DNA of 12,808 nt from Candidatus Nealsoniibacteriota bacterium. GTDB lineage: Bacteria; Patescibacteriota; Minisyncoccia; Minisyncoccales; PWPS01. Under the pieces are notes generated by a model. It saw only the letters and a program-made list of their open reading frames with translations, did not search any database and had not been told where the DNA came from. The DNA lies in the NCBI GenBank assembly GCA_003561025.1, contig PWII01000019.1, positions 1 through 12,808 on the forward strand, in the 5' to 3' direction. This document shows positions 1 to 6,410 of this stretch, one piece after another. The first letter of the stretch is position 1; each line of letters begins with the position of its first letter. Made by a program: the position numbers and the translations under genes.

Positions 1-600
1 ATCTATAGTTGAAGGAAAGTTCTTTTTGCCGATAGAATCAAGATAGCTTGACCAGCGATAAGAATTTAGGAATCTTAATATCTTTTCAACATCTTTTATG
101 CCTTCTTCTTTCCAGTCTTTTTCTATAAGGTCCAGTGGATTTACAAAGATATACCAGAAGAGATTTATTAGCTGTTCTTCTTTTTCTACTTGAACCGTCT
201 TAAATCTTCCTTGAAAAAGAGAGCCCATTCCTCTTCTGTCGTATTTAGAGTTAAAGTAGCCTACATATCCGTCACCTAATTTTTTCATAAAAAGAGAGAT
301 TCCATTATCAGTGAGTTGACGGACAATTAGATGGTAATGATTTGGCATTAGGCAGAAACTCAAAATATCTATTAATCTCTCTCTTGGGATAGTGGGAGCC
401 GATAATATAGCTTTCTTTTTTTCTAATTTTTGTTCTATCTTTTCTCTCATTAGTATCTTTCCTTTGCTATTCATCTCATAAAGACAAGAGACAAAGCGAA
501 AATAATCTTTTTTGTCGATAAAGATATCTCTCTTCTCAACCCCTCTATTAAAGAGATGATATATTTTTCCATTTTCGAACCTTATCTTTTTTGAAGGCAT
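1..600 (-). CDS. REP-associated tyrosine transposase (RAYT, Y1/HUH family), cut by the window edge
   Basis: I translated the reverse strand from the ATG at 600-598; it stays open for 200 codons to the window edge, so the C-terminus is missing. It carries the family's signatures: the N-terminal strand YHLFNRGVEKRDIF (residues 14-27), the metal-binding HUH motif inside LMPNHYHL (H88, H90), a conserved helix LGDGYVGYFN (Y112 is the likely catalytic tyrosine), then GSLFQGRFK (126-134) and FVNP (152-155). Such enzymes nick single-stranded DNA at short palindromes (REPs) and are thought to spread them; that is family knowledge. The active site looks intact. A REP-like palindrome pair lies about 70 bases upstream of the start. 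No Shine-Dalgarno is visible; a TATATT at 612-607 could be a -10 for a leaderless or nearly leaderless message. Confidence 0.9.
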   Translation of the reverse strand, partial: MPSKKIRFENGKIYHLFNRGVEKRDIFIDKKDYFRFVSCLYEMNSKGKILMREKIEQKLEKKKAILSAPTIPRERLIDILSFCLMPNHYHLIVRQLTDNGISLFMKKLGDGYVGYFNSKYDRRGMGSLFQGRFKTVQVEKEEQLINLFWYIFVNPLDLIEKDWKEEGIKDVEKILRFLNSYRWSSYLDSIGKKNFPSTID

Positions 601-635
601 TAGAAAAATATAGAGGAAAAAATAGATAAGAAAAG

Positions 636-660
636 TTTTTCTTCTTTTTAAGAAGAAAAA
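636..660. repeat. AT-rich inverted repeat upstream of the transposase
   Basis: TTTTTCTTC (636-644) and GAAGAAAAA (652-660) form a 9-bp stem with a 7-base loop. It lies in the 5' leader region of the minus-strand transposase. It is A/T-rich and followed on the plus strand by GGGG rather than T, so it is not a plus-strand terminator. It may be chance in this base composition. Confidence 0.35.
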
Positions 661-668
661 GGGGTGAT

Positions 669-684
669 ACTAGGTCAAACCTAG
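669..684. repeat. REP-like palindrome, ACTAGGTCAARCCTAG family, copy 1
   Basis: CTAGGT (670-675) and ACCTAG (679-684) pair around the loop CAA. The 16-base element differs by one base from the copy at 3684-3699, and a weaker copy is at 8063-8076. It sits about 70 bases upstream of the minus-strand transposase start, the usual place for a REP next to its RAYT. It could instead be a regulator's operator. Confidence 0.7.
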
Positions 685-722
685 AATCTGCAGGGGTTGC
701 ACCCCTGCAGCTAAGGTTTGAC
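674..722. repeat. Composite inverted repeat enclosing a GC-rich hairpin (REPIN-like)
   Basis: GTCAAACCT (674-682) and AGGTTTGAC (714-722) are exact inverted copies, 31 bases apart. The perfect hairpin at 688-710 lies between them. Two inverted palindromic arms around a spacer is the layout of REPIN elements that RAYT enzymes mobilise. The right arm supplies a TTGACA hexamer for the promoter of the next gene. Confidence 0.65.
688..710. repeat. GC-rich dispersed hairpin, copy 1
   Basis: CTGCAGGGGT (688-697) and ACCCCTGCAG (701-710) are perfect 10-base arms around the loop TGC. The same element occurs at 1702-1724, 9857-9879 (opposite loop orientation, GCA) and 9885-9905. Each complete copy is preceded by AT. 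This copy is not followed by a T-run, so it is not an obvious terminator. Confidence 0.85.
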
Positions 723-746
723 AACTTTAAGGCAAAGATGTTAAAT
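718..746 (+). promoter_or_regulatory. Sigma-70-type promoter for the coiled-coil gene
   Basis: A perfect TTGACA (718-723), a 17-base spacer and TTAAAT (741-746, four of six consensus bases). The expected start is near 753, giving a short leader before the ATG at 782. The -35 lies inside the right arm of the composite inverted repeat, so the repeat and the promoter are physically one element. Confidence 0.6.
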
Positions 747-781
747 GAGATTAGTAGACTATTAATTTAATCAGTAATAAC

Positions 782-1675
782 ATGACAAAAAAAGTAGCAA
801 CTATTTTATGCTTGACTTCGGTTTTCTTTTTTACCGGAGTATTGCAAAAAAATGTAGGAGTTGATGCTGATATGAGTATTATTGAGGAGCGTGTGCAAAA
901 AATTATAGAGAGAAGCCGGGCAGAAGATTATATTGCAGAGAGACTTCAGGCAGAAGGTGGCATAGAGAGAAAAGAAGAAGTGGAGGAGGAGAGAGAAGAA
1001 GCATTTGGACAGATTGTAAAAAAGGCACTATTACTTGATAGATTAGACCTATTAAGTGAAGCAATAGATGTAGAAGCACGCATAGAAAAGGGCGAAAAAG
1101 ATGATTTACAAAAACAGCTAGAGGCGATAATGGAAAGATTGGCAAGTGGCACAGAAGAAAAAAAAGAGAGCGTTGATCCAAGAGAAAAGAGCAAAGAAGA
1201 GCCAACTTTTGTGCGGGAAAGACCATCAAAAGAGCAAAAGGGCGAAAAAGATGATTTACAAAAACAGCTAGAGGCGATAATGAAAAGGGTAAATGGTGAT
1301 GTAGTGGAAAAAAAAGAGAGCGTTGACCCAAGAGAAAAAATAAGAGAAAACATGACGATGCTTGAAGAGAGGATAAGTTCTGTACAAGAGAGGATATCAA
1401 GAGAAAAGGATGAGAATAAAGAAGAATTACAAGAACGATTGGATACAATAGTGAAAAGATTAAAGGGCAATTTAGAAGAAAAGGAAGAGGATACTGACCC
1501 AAGAGAAAAAATAAGAGAAAACATGACGATGCTTGAAGAGAGGATAAGTTCTGTACAAGAGAGGCTTTTAGAAGAAGCTGAGATTGAAAAAGATGCGGCT
1601 AGAGAAGAGCTAGAAAGGAGAATGGAAACTCTTCAAAAAAGGCTATTTATGATTCAAGAAAGACTGGCAGGGTAA
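782..1675 (+). CDS. Exported coiled-coil protein with internal repeats
   Basis: A 297-residue protein of no family I recognise. Residues 1-29 look like a signal peptide (KK, a hydrophobic core, then VDA before D30), so the product should be exported. The rest is almost entirely charged heptad-like helix, rich in E, K and R with no cysteine, and predicted coiled coil. It holds three related units, each marked DPREK (132, 182, 239) and spaced 50 and 57 residues. Two pairs are still identical at DNA level: 47 bases (1086-1132 and 1236-1282) and 70 bases (1324-1393 and 1495-1564), pointing to recent internal duplication. There is no anchor at the C-terminus. No Shine-Dalgarno is visible; the start fits the signal peptide and the promoter just upstream. 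A structural surface or periplasm-like spacer role is a guess. Confidence 0.8.
   Translation: MTKKVATILCLTSVFFFTGVLQKNVGVDADMSIIEERVQKIIERSRAEDYIAERLQAEGGIERKEEVEEEREEAFGQIVKKALLLDRLDLLSEAIDVEARIEKGEKDDLQKQLEAIMERLASGTEEKKESVDPREKSKEEPTFVRERPSKEQKGEKDDLQKQLEAIMKRVNGDVVEKKESVDPREKIRENMTMLEERISSVQERISREKDENKEELQERLDTIVKRLKGNLEEKEEDTDPREKIRENMTMLEERISSVQERLLEEAEIEKDAAREELERRMETLQKRLFMIQERLAG
1086..1282 (+). repeat. Intragenic 47-bp direct repeat
   Basis: Bases 1086-1132 and 1236-1282 are identical, 150 bases (50 codons) apart and in frame. Similarity continues beyond, around 1157-1185 and 1307-1335, at the same offset, so the whole 50-codon unit was duplicated and has since diverged in parts. 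Confidence 0.9.
1324..1564 (+). repeat. Intragenic 70-bp direct repeat
   Basis: Bases 1324-1393 and 1495-1564 are identical, 171 bases (57 codons) apart and in frame. They encode the DPREKIRENMTMLEE region of the coiled coil. With the 47-bp repeat this gives a three-unit array of unequal lengths. Confidence 0.92.
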
Positions 1676-1701
1676 GGTATTTTTTAAGAAAATTGTAATA
1701 T

Positions 1702-1729
1702 CTGCAGGGGTTGCACCCCTGCAGTTTTT
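1702..1729 (+). terminator. GC-rich dispersed hairpin, copy 2, placed as a terminator
   Basis: The 10-base arms CTGCAGGGGT and ACCCCTGCAG (1702-1711, 1715-1724) are identical to copy 1 and are followed directly by TTTTT (1725-1729). It lies 26 bases after the coiled-coil gene stop, so it fits an intrinsic terminator. It is also a member of the dispersed repeat family. Confidence 0.7.
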
Positions 1730-1775
1730 GGATTATGCTTAAAGAGGTGATAATTAATTAAGATAATTAAAAAAT

Positions 1776-3059
1776 ATGAAAAAAATAATTCTATTATTAT
1801 GCGCAGGGGTATTTACTTTGGCAGGCCTATATCTCCTCTTTTTTGAAGGAGATATGGATGATTTGGGAAAAGTTTTCCACAGGGAAGAAAAAGAAGATAT
1901 TGACAAAGAGAGAGAGGATTTTGTATTTGAGCCGATGGAGATAGAAGAGCTAGACAATCTTTCCAGCGCAAAGAGAGATTTTTCTTTTAATATTTTTAAC
2001 GAAATTGCTGACACTAAAGAGAATGCTTTTATCTCTCCTTATAGCATCCATACCGCTTTGATGCTCGCCTATATCGGTGCTGACGAGAATACAAAAAGAG
2101 AGATGAGAGACTTGTTGGAGCTTGAAGGAATAGAGGAGGATATAGAAGCGCAGGCGCTGAGTTTGAAGAGGTACTTAGAAGATGTTTCTAAGGAAACGGA
2201 GGTATCTATCGCTAACGCCTTTTTCTTGAGAGAGGGGATTCCTTTTTTGGAAAGCTATAAGAGGGATGGGGAAAACTATTTTGAAGCAAAAATAGAGAAG
2301 TTGCCGGAAGAAGGAGCTTCTATAAATAAATGGGTGAGAGAGGAGACAAGAGAAAAGATAGAGGAGATAATTGATGATGGACCGATACCGGCAGATGTTA
2401 TCGCCTATCTTATAAACGCGATATATTTTAAGGGAGTATGGGAGATTGAGTTTGACAAAGAAGAGACCAAAGAGAGAATTTTTTACGGAGAGAGAGAAGA
2501 TTATGTAGATATGATGGAGAACAAAGATGATTATCTCTATTACAAGGGAGATGACTTGGATGCGATAAAGCTTGAGTATAAGGATGGAGATTATCTTTTT
2601 TATGCATTTGTCCCTGTGGAAAACTCCTCTCTTGATAATTTTTATGAGACATTAAGTAGAGAAAAGATAGATGAGATTAAGAGAGATATGAGAAGAGGAG
2701 AGGCTACTTTGAGGATGCCAAAGTTTACAATAGAAGATAAATACAAATTAAAAAATCCACTTACCTCTCTCGGGATGGTTGACGCCTTTAATATGGGAGA
2801 TGCCAATTTTTCTAAGATGGCTGATATTGATGCTTTGGGAGAGAATATATATATCGGCGAGGTTTTGCACAAATCTTTTATAGAAGTCGATGAAGAAGGG
2901 ACGGAGGCGGCAGCTGTTACGGCGATAGAGATGAGGGTAACCTCTGCTCCAATTGATCCTATAGTAATAGAGTTTAATAGACCGTTCTTCTTTATAATTG
3001 AAGAAAAGGAGACAGAGACGATACTTTTTATGGGTCACTTGACAGATCCTTTTAATTAA
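1776..3059 (+). CDS. Membrane-anchored serpin (serine protease inhibitor family I4)
   Basis: A 427-residue serpin. Residues 3-23 form one hydrophobic segment (an uncleaved anchor, or a signal peptide), then an acidic linker to about 65, then a full serpin fold. Landmarks are NAFISPYSIHTALMLAYIGA (83-102), LINAIYFKGVWEIEF (212-226), the breach and hinge (FIEVDEEGTEAAAVTA, 368-383) and FNRPFFFII (400-408). The hinge has the small residues typical of inhibitory serpins, which trap a protease after cleavage of the loop. Counting from the hinge, with G375 as P15, puts P1 at T389 and P1' at S390. The loop is three residues longer on its C-terminal side than in alpha-1-antitrypsin, so P1 is uncertain. 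It likely works outside the cell and could control host proteases or the cell's own, such as the subtilase at 10952. It is probably co-transcribed with the next gene, 6 bases downstream. Confidence 0.95.
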   Translation: MKKIILLLCAGVFTLAGLYLLFFEGDMDDLGKVFHREEKEDIDKEREDFVFEPMEIEELDNLSSAKRDFSFNIFNEIADTKENAFISPYSIHTALMLAYIGADENTKREMRDLLELEGIEEDIEAQALSLKRYLEDVSKETEVSIANAFFLREGIPFLESYKRDGENYFEAKIEKLPEEGASINKWVREETREKIEEIIDDGPIPADVIAYLINAIYFKGVWEIEFDKEETKERIFYGEREDYVDMMENKDDYLYYKGDDLDAIKLEYKDGDYLFYAFVPVENSSLDNFYETLSREKIDEIKRDMRRGEATLRMPKFTIEDKYKLKNPLTSLGMVDAFNMGDANFSKMADIDALGENIYIGEVLHKSFIEVDEEGTEAAAVTAIEMRVTSAPIDPIVIEFNRPFFFIIEEKETETILFMGHLTDPFN

Positions 3060-3065
3060 AAAGAG

Positions 3066-3656
3066 ATGGATCAAAAAAAGATAGATTATCTAAAAAATAT
3101 AGAGGGGTTTTGTAGAGGTGTCTCTCTTCAGACACCGCTTGTTTACGTTGAAAATAACTTTGGAAAAGAAAAGTTATTAAAAGTAGAAGAAGAGCTTGTC
3201 AAGATTGGCCTTCCTACTAAGAAAGAGATTTCGGTTATGCAAAGATACCCTTTAGGATATATGACACTTCTCCACCTTGTCATAAAAGAGACGTTGGGCT
3301 GGACCGATGAGGATATAAAAGAGATGGGGTATAACCTTCCCAAAATATCTTTTTTTGTAAAGATGCTTACAAAGCACTTCATCTCTATTAAAAGGACATT
3401 TGAAGCGACAAAACCCTTTTGGAGAAAACATTTTACGGTAGGAAGGATGATACCCTACAAAATAGATGAAGAGGAAAAATATCTTATTGTACGAATTGAA
3501 GACTATGTAACTGATCCGATAGACTGCAAACTATTTGAAGGTTATTTTTCTATTATGGCGATGCTTGCAACCAAGGCAAAAGAAGTAAAGATAGAGGAGA
3601 GAAAATGTATGCATAGAGGTGATGACTATCACGAGTACTTTATAAAATGGGAGTAA
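3066..3656 (+). CDS. V4R / heme-NO-binding-like domain protein (tentative)
   Basis: A 196-residue cytosolic protein without signal peptide or membrane segment. I do not recognise a named family with certainty. The C-terminal third resembles the V4R (4-vinyl reductase) / HNOB fold: a helix-rich stretch GYFSIMAMLATKA (159-171), a strand, then C181-MHRGDDYHEYFI (181-193), which matches the usual closing pattern C-x-x-x-G-D-x-x-C/H-x-F. Domains of this type bind small hydrophobic ligands or heme and often sense signals, but no heme-binding histidine can be assigned here. It starts 6 bases after the serpin stop and both probably share one transcript. A role in sensing or regulation for the serpin unit would be inference. 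Confidence 0.7.
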   Translation: MDQKKIDYLKNIEGFCRGVSLQTPLVYVENNFGKEKLLKVEEELVKIGLPTKKEISVMQRYPLGYMTLLHLVIKETLGWTDEDIKEMGYNLPKISFFVKMLTKHFISIKRTFEATKPFWRKHFTVGRMIPYKIDEEEKYLIVRIEDYVTDPIDCKLFEGYFSIMAMLATKAKEVKIEERKCMHRGDDYHEYFIKWE

Positions 3657-3682
3657 GAGATTAATAAATTAAAGATACCTTC

Positions 3683-3701
3683 TACTAGGTCAAGCCTAGT
3701 A
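3683..3701. repeat. REP-like palindrome, ACTAGGTCAARCCTAG family, copy 2
   Basis: TACTAGG (3683-3689) and CCTAGTA (3695-3701) pair around TCAAG. Positions 3684-3699 match copy 1 (669-684) at 15 of 16 bases. It lies 22 bases upstream of the -35 of the competence operon and 120 bases before the RAYT-like gene. It has no T-run, so it is not a terminator. REP element or operator are both possible. Confidence 0.7.
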
Positions 3702-3723
3702 TAAGGGGTAAAGGGGCAGAAAC

Positions 3724-3752
3724 TTGACAAAATTTGATTATGGCACTTTAAT
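3724..3752 (+). promoter_or_regulatory. Sigma-70-type promoter for the RAYT-like/yraN/comM/comFC operon
   Basis: A perfect TTGACA (3724-3729), a 17-base spacer and TTTAAT (3747-3752, five of six). The expected start is near 3759, 63 bases before the first ATG. A strong Shine-Dalgarno-like AAGGAGG at 3776-3782 lies in the leader but has no start codon at a suitable distance. Confidence 0.7.
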
Positions 3753-3821
3753 GCTTAAACTTTTTATTTTATTCAAGGAGGGATATATTCCAGCCAATTT
3801 AATAAAAGTAAAAGCAAAAAT

Positions 3822-4541
3822 ATGCCAAAAAGAAGATTTGCGAAGGGAAAGGTTTTTCACGTTTTCCACAAAAGCATTGAAGGAAGAAATATCTTTCCTT
3901 CTAAAGAAGATAAATGGCGCCTACTTCAGGCGCTCTATTTTTTTAATGACACAAAAAAATATAATATTTTTCACGAACTTGACAAAGAGTCGGGGAAAGA
4001 GGGCTTTGACATAATCAAAAGTCACTGGAAAAAGAACGGAAAAAAGAAGAAACAGCTGGTAAGTATTATCTCTTATTCTCTCAAAAGAGACTGTTTTCAT
4101 CTCATCATAGAAGAGATAGCGATGGGCGGGATATCCAAGTTTATGCATAAAGTGGGAACAGGATATACGAGACATTTTAATATAAAATATAGCAGGCAAG
4201 GTCCTCTTTTTTTGGGCAACTTTAAGGCTGTAGAGGTGGTAAGTAAAAAGCAATTAAAGCATCTCTTAGTCTATGTAAATGTAATTAGTCCGGGGCAAGA
4301 GATTGAAAAAGAGCTGAAATTAAAGAAGAAAGCGGTTGAACCGGAAAAGATACTCGACTTTTCTCAGGATTTTTTATGGGGTGCGCATAAAGAGTATATA
4401 AACAGAAGAGAACCGATAATTATATGCAAGAAAGGGATAAAAAAGGTATTCCCTTCCCCTAAAGAATATATCTCTTTTACGAGAGATGTCGTCTACGGGA
4501 GGGAAGAGGCAGAATCGGAGATAAATTATCTTTATGGATAA
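3822..4541 (+). CDS. Diverged RAYT/Y1 transposase-like protein with a changed HUH motif, first gene of the competence operon
   Basis: A 239-residue protein that aligns by eye over its length with RAYT enzymes: VFHVFHKSIEGRNIF (11-25), ISKFMHKVGTGYTRHFN (104-120, with Y115 as probable catalytic tyrosine), YSRQGPLFLGNFKAVEVV (123-140) and YVNVISP (151-157). The hallmark MPNH-x-HL of the family reads KRDCFHL (88-94), so the first metal-ligand histidine is C91 and only H93 remains. The NP of the later motif reads SP. Family knowledge predicts weak or no nicking activity. The frame is nevertheless fully open and overlaps yraN by 8 bases, so it is translated as part of the operon. Either it is an old transposase decaying without stops, or a domesticated DNA-binding protein. 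The similar protein at 1-600 keeps the full motif. No clear Shine-Dalgarno at the chosen ATG. Confidence 0.85.
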   Translation: MPKRRFAKGKVFHVFHKSIEGRNIFPSKEDKWRLLQALYFFNDTKKYNIFHELDKESGKEGFDIIKSHWKKNGKKKKQLVSIISYSLKRDCFHLIIEEIAMGGISKFMHKVGTGYTRHFNIKYSRQGPLFLGNFKAVEVVSKKQLKHLLVYVNVISPGQEIEKELKLKKKAVEPEKILDFSQDFLWGAHKEYINRREPIIICKKGIKKVFPSPKEYISFTRDVVYGREEAESEINYLYG

Positions 4542-4887
4542 GAAGTTTTTAGGGAAAAAGGGAGAAGAGGAGGCGGAGAGCTATCTAAGAGAGAGTGGAT
4601 ATCTTATTGTAACAAAAAATTATAGGAAAAAATTTGGGGAGATAGATATTATTGCTAAGAAAGAAGAGACTCTTACCTTTATTGAAGTAAGAAGCAAGAG
4701 CGACTCTTCTTTGGGGACTCCCGAAGAGAGTATAGACGAGAATAAAAAGAAGAGAATTAGGCGAAATGCGAAGGCGTATGTCGCCTTTAATAAGTACTAT
4801 GGTGCTTGTCAAATAGATATGATATCCGTCGTCTTTAAAAAAAATGGCCTTAAAGAGATAAGGCATTATAAAAATATATTCCAATAA
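4534..4887 (+). CDS. yraN: YraN family (UPF0102) endonuclease-like protein
   Basis: A 117-residue protein, typical length for the family. N-terminal GKKGEEEAESYL (8-18), then the restriction-endonuclease-like core: GEIDII (35-40) and FIEVRSK (49-55), with D38, E51 and R53 in the D-ExK positions; EVR instead of EVK is common in this family. It ends with the usual IRHYKNIF (109-116). YraN proteins are predicted nucleases linked to DNA repair or recombination and frequently lie next to comM. The ATG overlaps the end of the RAYT-like gene by 8 bases, and the stop TAA shares its last base with the comM ATG, so translation is probably coupled. Confidence 0.93.
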   Translation: MDKKFLGKKGEEEAESYLRESGYLIVTKNYRKKFGEIDIIAKKEETLTFIEVRSKSDSSLGTPEESIDENKKKRIRRNAKAYVAFNKYYGACQIDMISVVFKKNGLKEIRHYKNIFQ

Positions 4888-6410
4888 TGTTTATAAAAGT
4901 ATCTTCGATGGCAAATGCGGGACTGCAACCTATTGAGGTTGATGTAGAGGTGAACATCATAAAAAAAGGCTTTCCTGTCTTTGAGATTGTTGGACTTCCC
5001 GCAAAAGCGGTTAGTGAGAGTAAGGAGAGGGTGAGAGCGGCGATAAACAATTCAAAGATTAATTTTCCGATGACAAGAATTATCGTAAATCTTGCCCCTG
5101 CGGATATTCCGAAAGATAGCTCTTGCTACGATCTTCCAATTGCAATCGGCATTCTCTCTTCCATTCTGAAATTCAAGATACCTCCAAAGAGCATCTTTTT
5201 TGGCGAACTATCTCTTGATGGTTCGCTAAGACACACAAAGGGAGCGCTTCTCCTTGCTCTTTTTGCAAAAGAGAAGGGTTTTGAAAATATCTTTTTACCG
5301 AGTCAGTCCGCAAATGAAGCGGCAGTAGTAAAAGGGGTAAATATCTTTCCGATAGAAGATATAGAGCAATTAGTCTCTTTTTTGTTCAAAAAAGAGAAAA
5401 TTAAAACAGCGGAATATAAGAAGAGAGAAGAGAGTAGTTCTTATGAGTTTGATATGTGCGAGGTTGTGGGGCAAGAGTCTGCAAAGAGGGCGATGGAGAT
5501 TGCTGCCGCGGGAGGACACAATATATTTATGATTGGAGGTCCCGGCTCCGGGAAAACGATGCTTTCACGGGCACTTCCCGGAATTTTGCCGCGACTAACA
5601 GAAGAGGAGTCATTGGAAGTTACCAAGATATATTCAATAGCCGGAAATATGCCTCCCGGAGGCTCTCTTATTCTTAATCGTCCCTTTAGAGCGCCTCACC
5701 ATAATATATCCTCCGTATCTCTTATTGGTGGTGGAACAGTTCCTCGACCGGGAGAAATCACTCTATCTCATAGAGGAGTTCTCTTTCTAGACGAATTAAA
5801 TGAGTTTCAGAGAAGTGCTCTGGAGGCTCTTCGTCAACCACTTGAAGATGGTTATGTATCTATTTCAAGGAGTAAGGGAAGCGTTGTCTATCCTTCCAAC
5901 TCTATTCTTGTTGCTTCTGCAAATCCTTGTCCTTGCGGATATCTTAATCATAGTAAAAAGAGATGTTCTTGCACTCAAAGAGAGGTAGAGAAGTATAGAA
6001 AAAGGGTATCCGGTCCAATCTTGGACAGAGTTGATATTCATATTGAGGTTCCCGATGTTGAGACAAAAAAGCTCTCTTTTTCTAGTGGAAAAAGTAGCGA
6101 CAAAGAGGGTTCAAGTGAGATAAGAAGGAGGGTAGAGAGAGCAAGAGAGATGCAAGAGAGAAGATTTAGAAGAGAAAGGATACTGACAAATGGAGAGATG
6201 AAGAATAGAGATATAAAAAGATATTCCCTCTTACAGAAAGAGGCAGAAGAGCTACTTACACTGGCCTCTTCCAGATATTCTCTTTCAGCAAGAGCATATT
6301 TTAAGGTAATTAAGGTAGCAAGAACAGTTGCCGACATAGAAGAAAAGAGAGAGATAGAAAAAAGCCATATTGCAGAAGCATTGCAGTATAAGATTAGTAA
6401 AGACAGATGA
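4887..6410 (+). CDS. comM: ComM (YifB / Mg-chelatase-like AAA+ ATPase)
   Basis: A 507-residue protein, full length for the family. The N-terminal ChlI-like domain spans about 1-165 (NLAPADIPKDSS, then YDLPIAIG). The AAA+ core has Walker A GGPGSGKT (217-224) and Walker B VLFLDE (298-303), with the family stretch FRAPHHNISSVSLIGGG in between. NPCPCGY and CSC form a four-cysteine cluster, followed by the sensor region SGPILDRVDIHIEV. The C-terminal helical domain covers about 410-500. ComM is a hexameric helicase that promotes branch migration when transformed DNA recombines into the chromosome; it acts in the cytosol. It overlaps yraN by 1 base and comFC by 4 (ATGA). TGA is its stop at the normal C-terminus, evidence for the standard code. 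Confidence 0.97.
   Translation: MFIKVSSMANAGLQPIEVDVEVNIIKKGFPVFEIVGLPAKAVSESKERVRAAINNSKINFPMTRIIVNLAPADIPKDSSCYDLPIAIGILSSILKFKIPPKSIFFGELSLDGSLRHTKGALLLALFAKEKGFENIFLPSQSANEAAVVKGVNIFPIEDIEQLVSFLFKKEKIKTAEYKKREESSSYEFDMCEVVGQESAKRAMEIAAAGGHNIFMIGGPGSGKTMLSRALPGILPRLTEEESLEVTKIYSIAGNMPPGGSLILNRPFRAPHHNISSVSLIGGGTVPRPGEITLSHRGVLFLDELNEFQRSALEALRQPLEDGYVSISRSKGSVVYPSNSILVASANPCPCGYLNHSKKRCSCTQREVEKYRKRVSGPILDRVDIHIEVPDVETKKLSFSSGKSSDKEGSSEIRRRVERAREMQERRFRRERILTNGEMKNRDIKRYSLLQKEAEELLTLASSRYSLSARAYFKVIKVARTVADIEEKREIEKSHIAEALQYKISKDR

Noticed and set aside
903..1524. Two long minus-strand frames rich in Ser, Leu and Phe
   Set aside because: They mirror the GA-rich repeats of the coiled-coil gene; such shadows are expected from E/K/R-rich helices.
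1776..1805. Lipoprotein signal in the serpin (LLLC at residues 6-9)
   Set aside because: The lipobox needs a small residue before Cys; here it is Leu and the cysteine is in the middle of the hydrophobic segment.
3776..3790. Strong Shine-Dalgarno AAGGAGG implying a hidden upstream start of the RAYT-like protein
   Set aside because: No ATG, GTG or TTG lies at proper distance in any useful frame; the family N-terminus fits the ATG at 3822.
3724..4014. Open frame of 96 codons with TTG start
   Set aside because: It starts at the -35 hexamer of the promoter and overlaps the RAYT-like gene in another frame; no motif and no ribosome binding site.
6408..6410. TGA read as glycine, as in some CPR lineages
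   Set aside because: It ends comM at the usual family C-terminus and overlaps the comFC start as ATGA, as expected for a normal stop.
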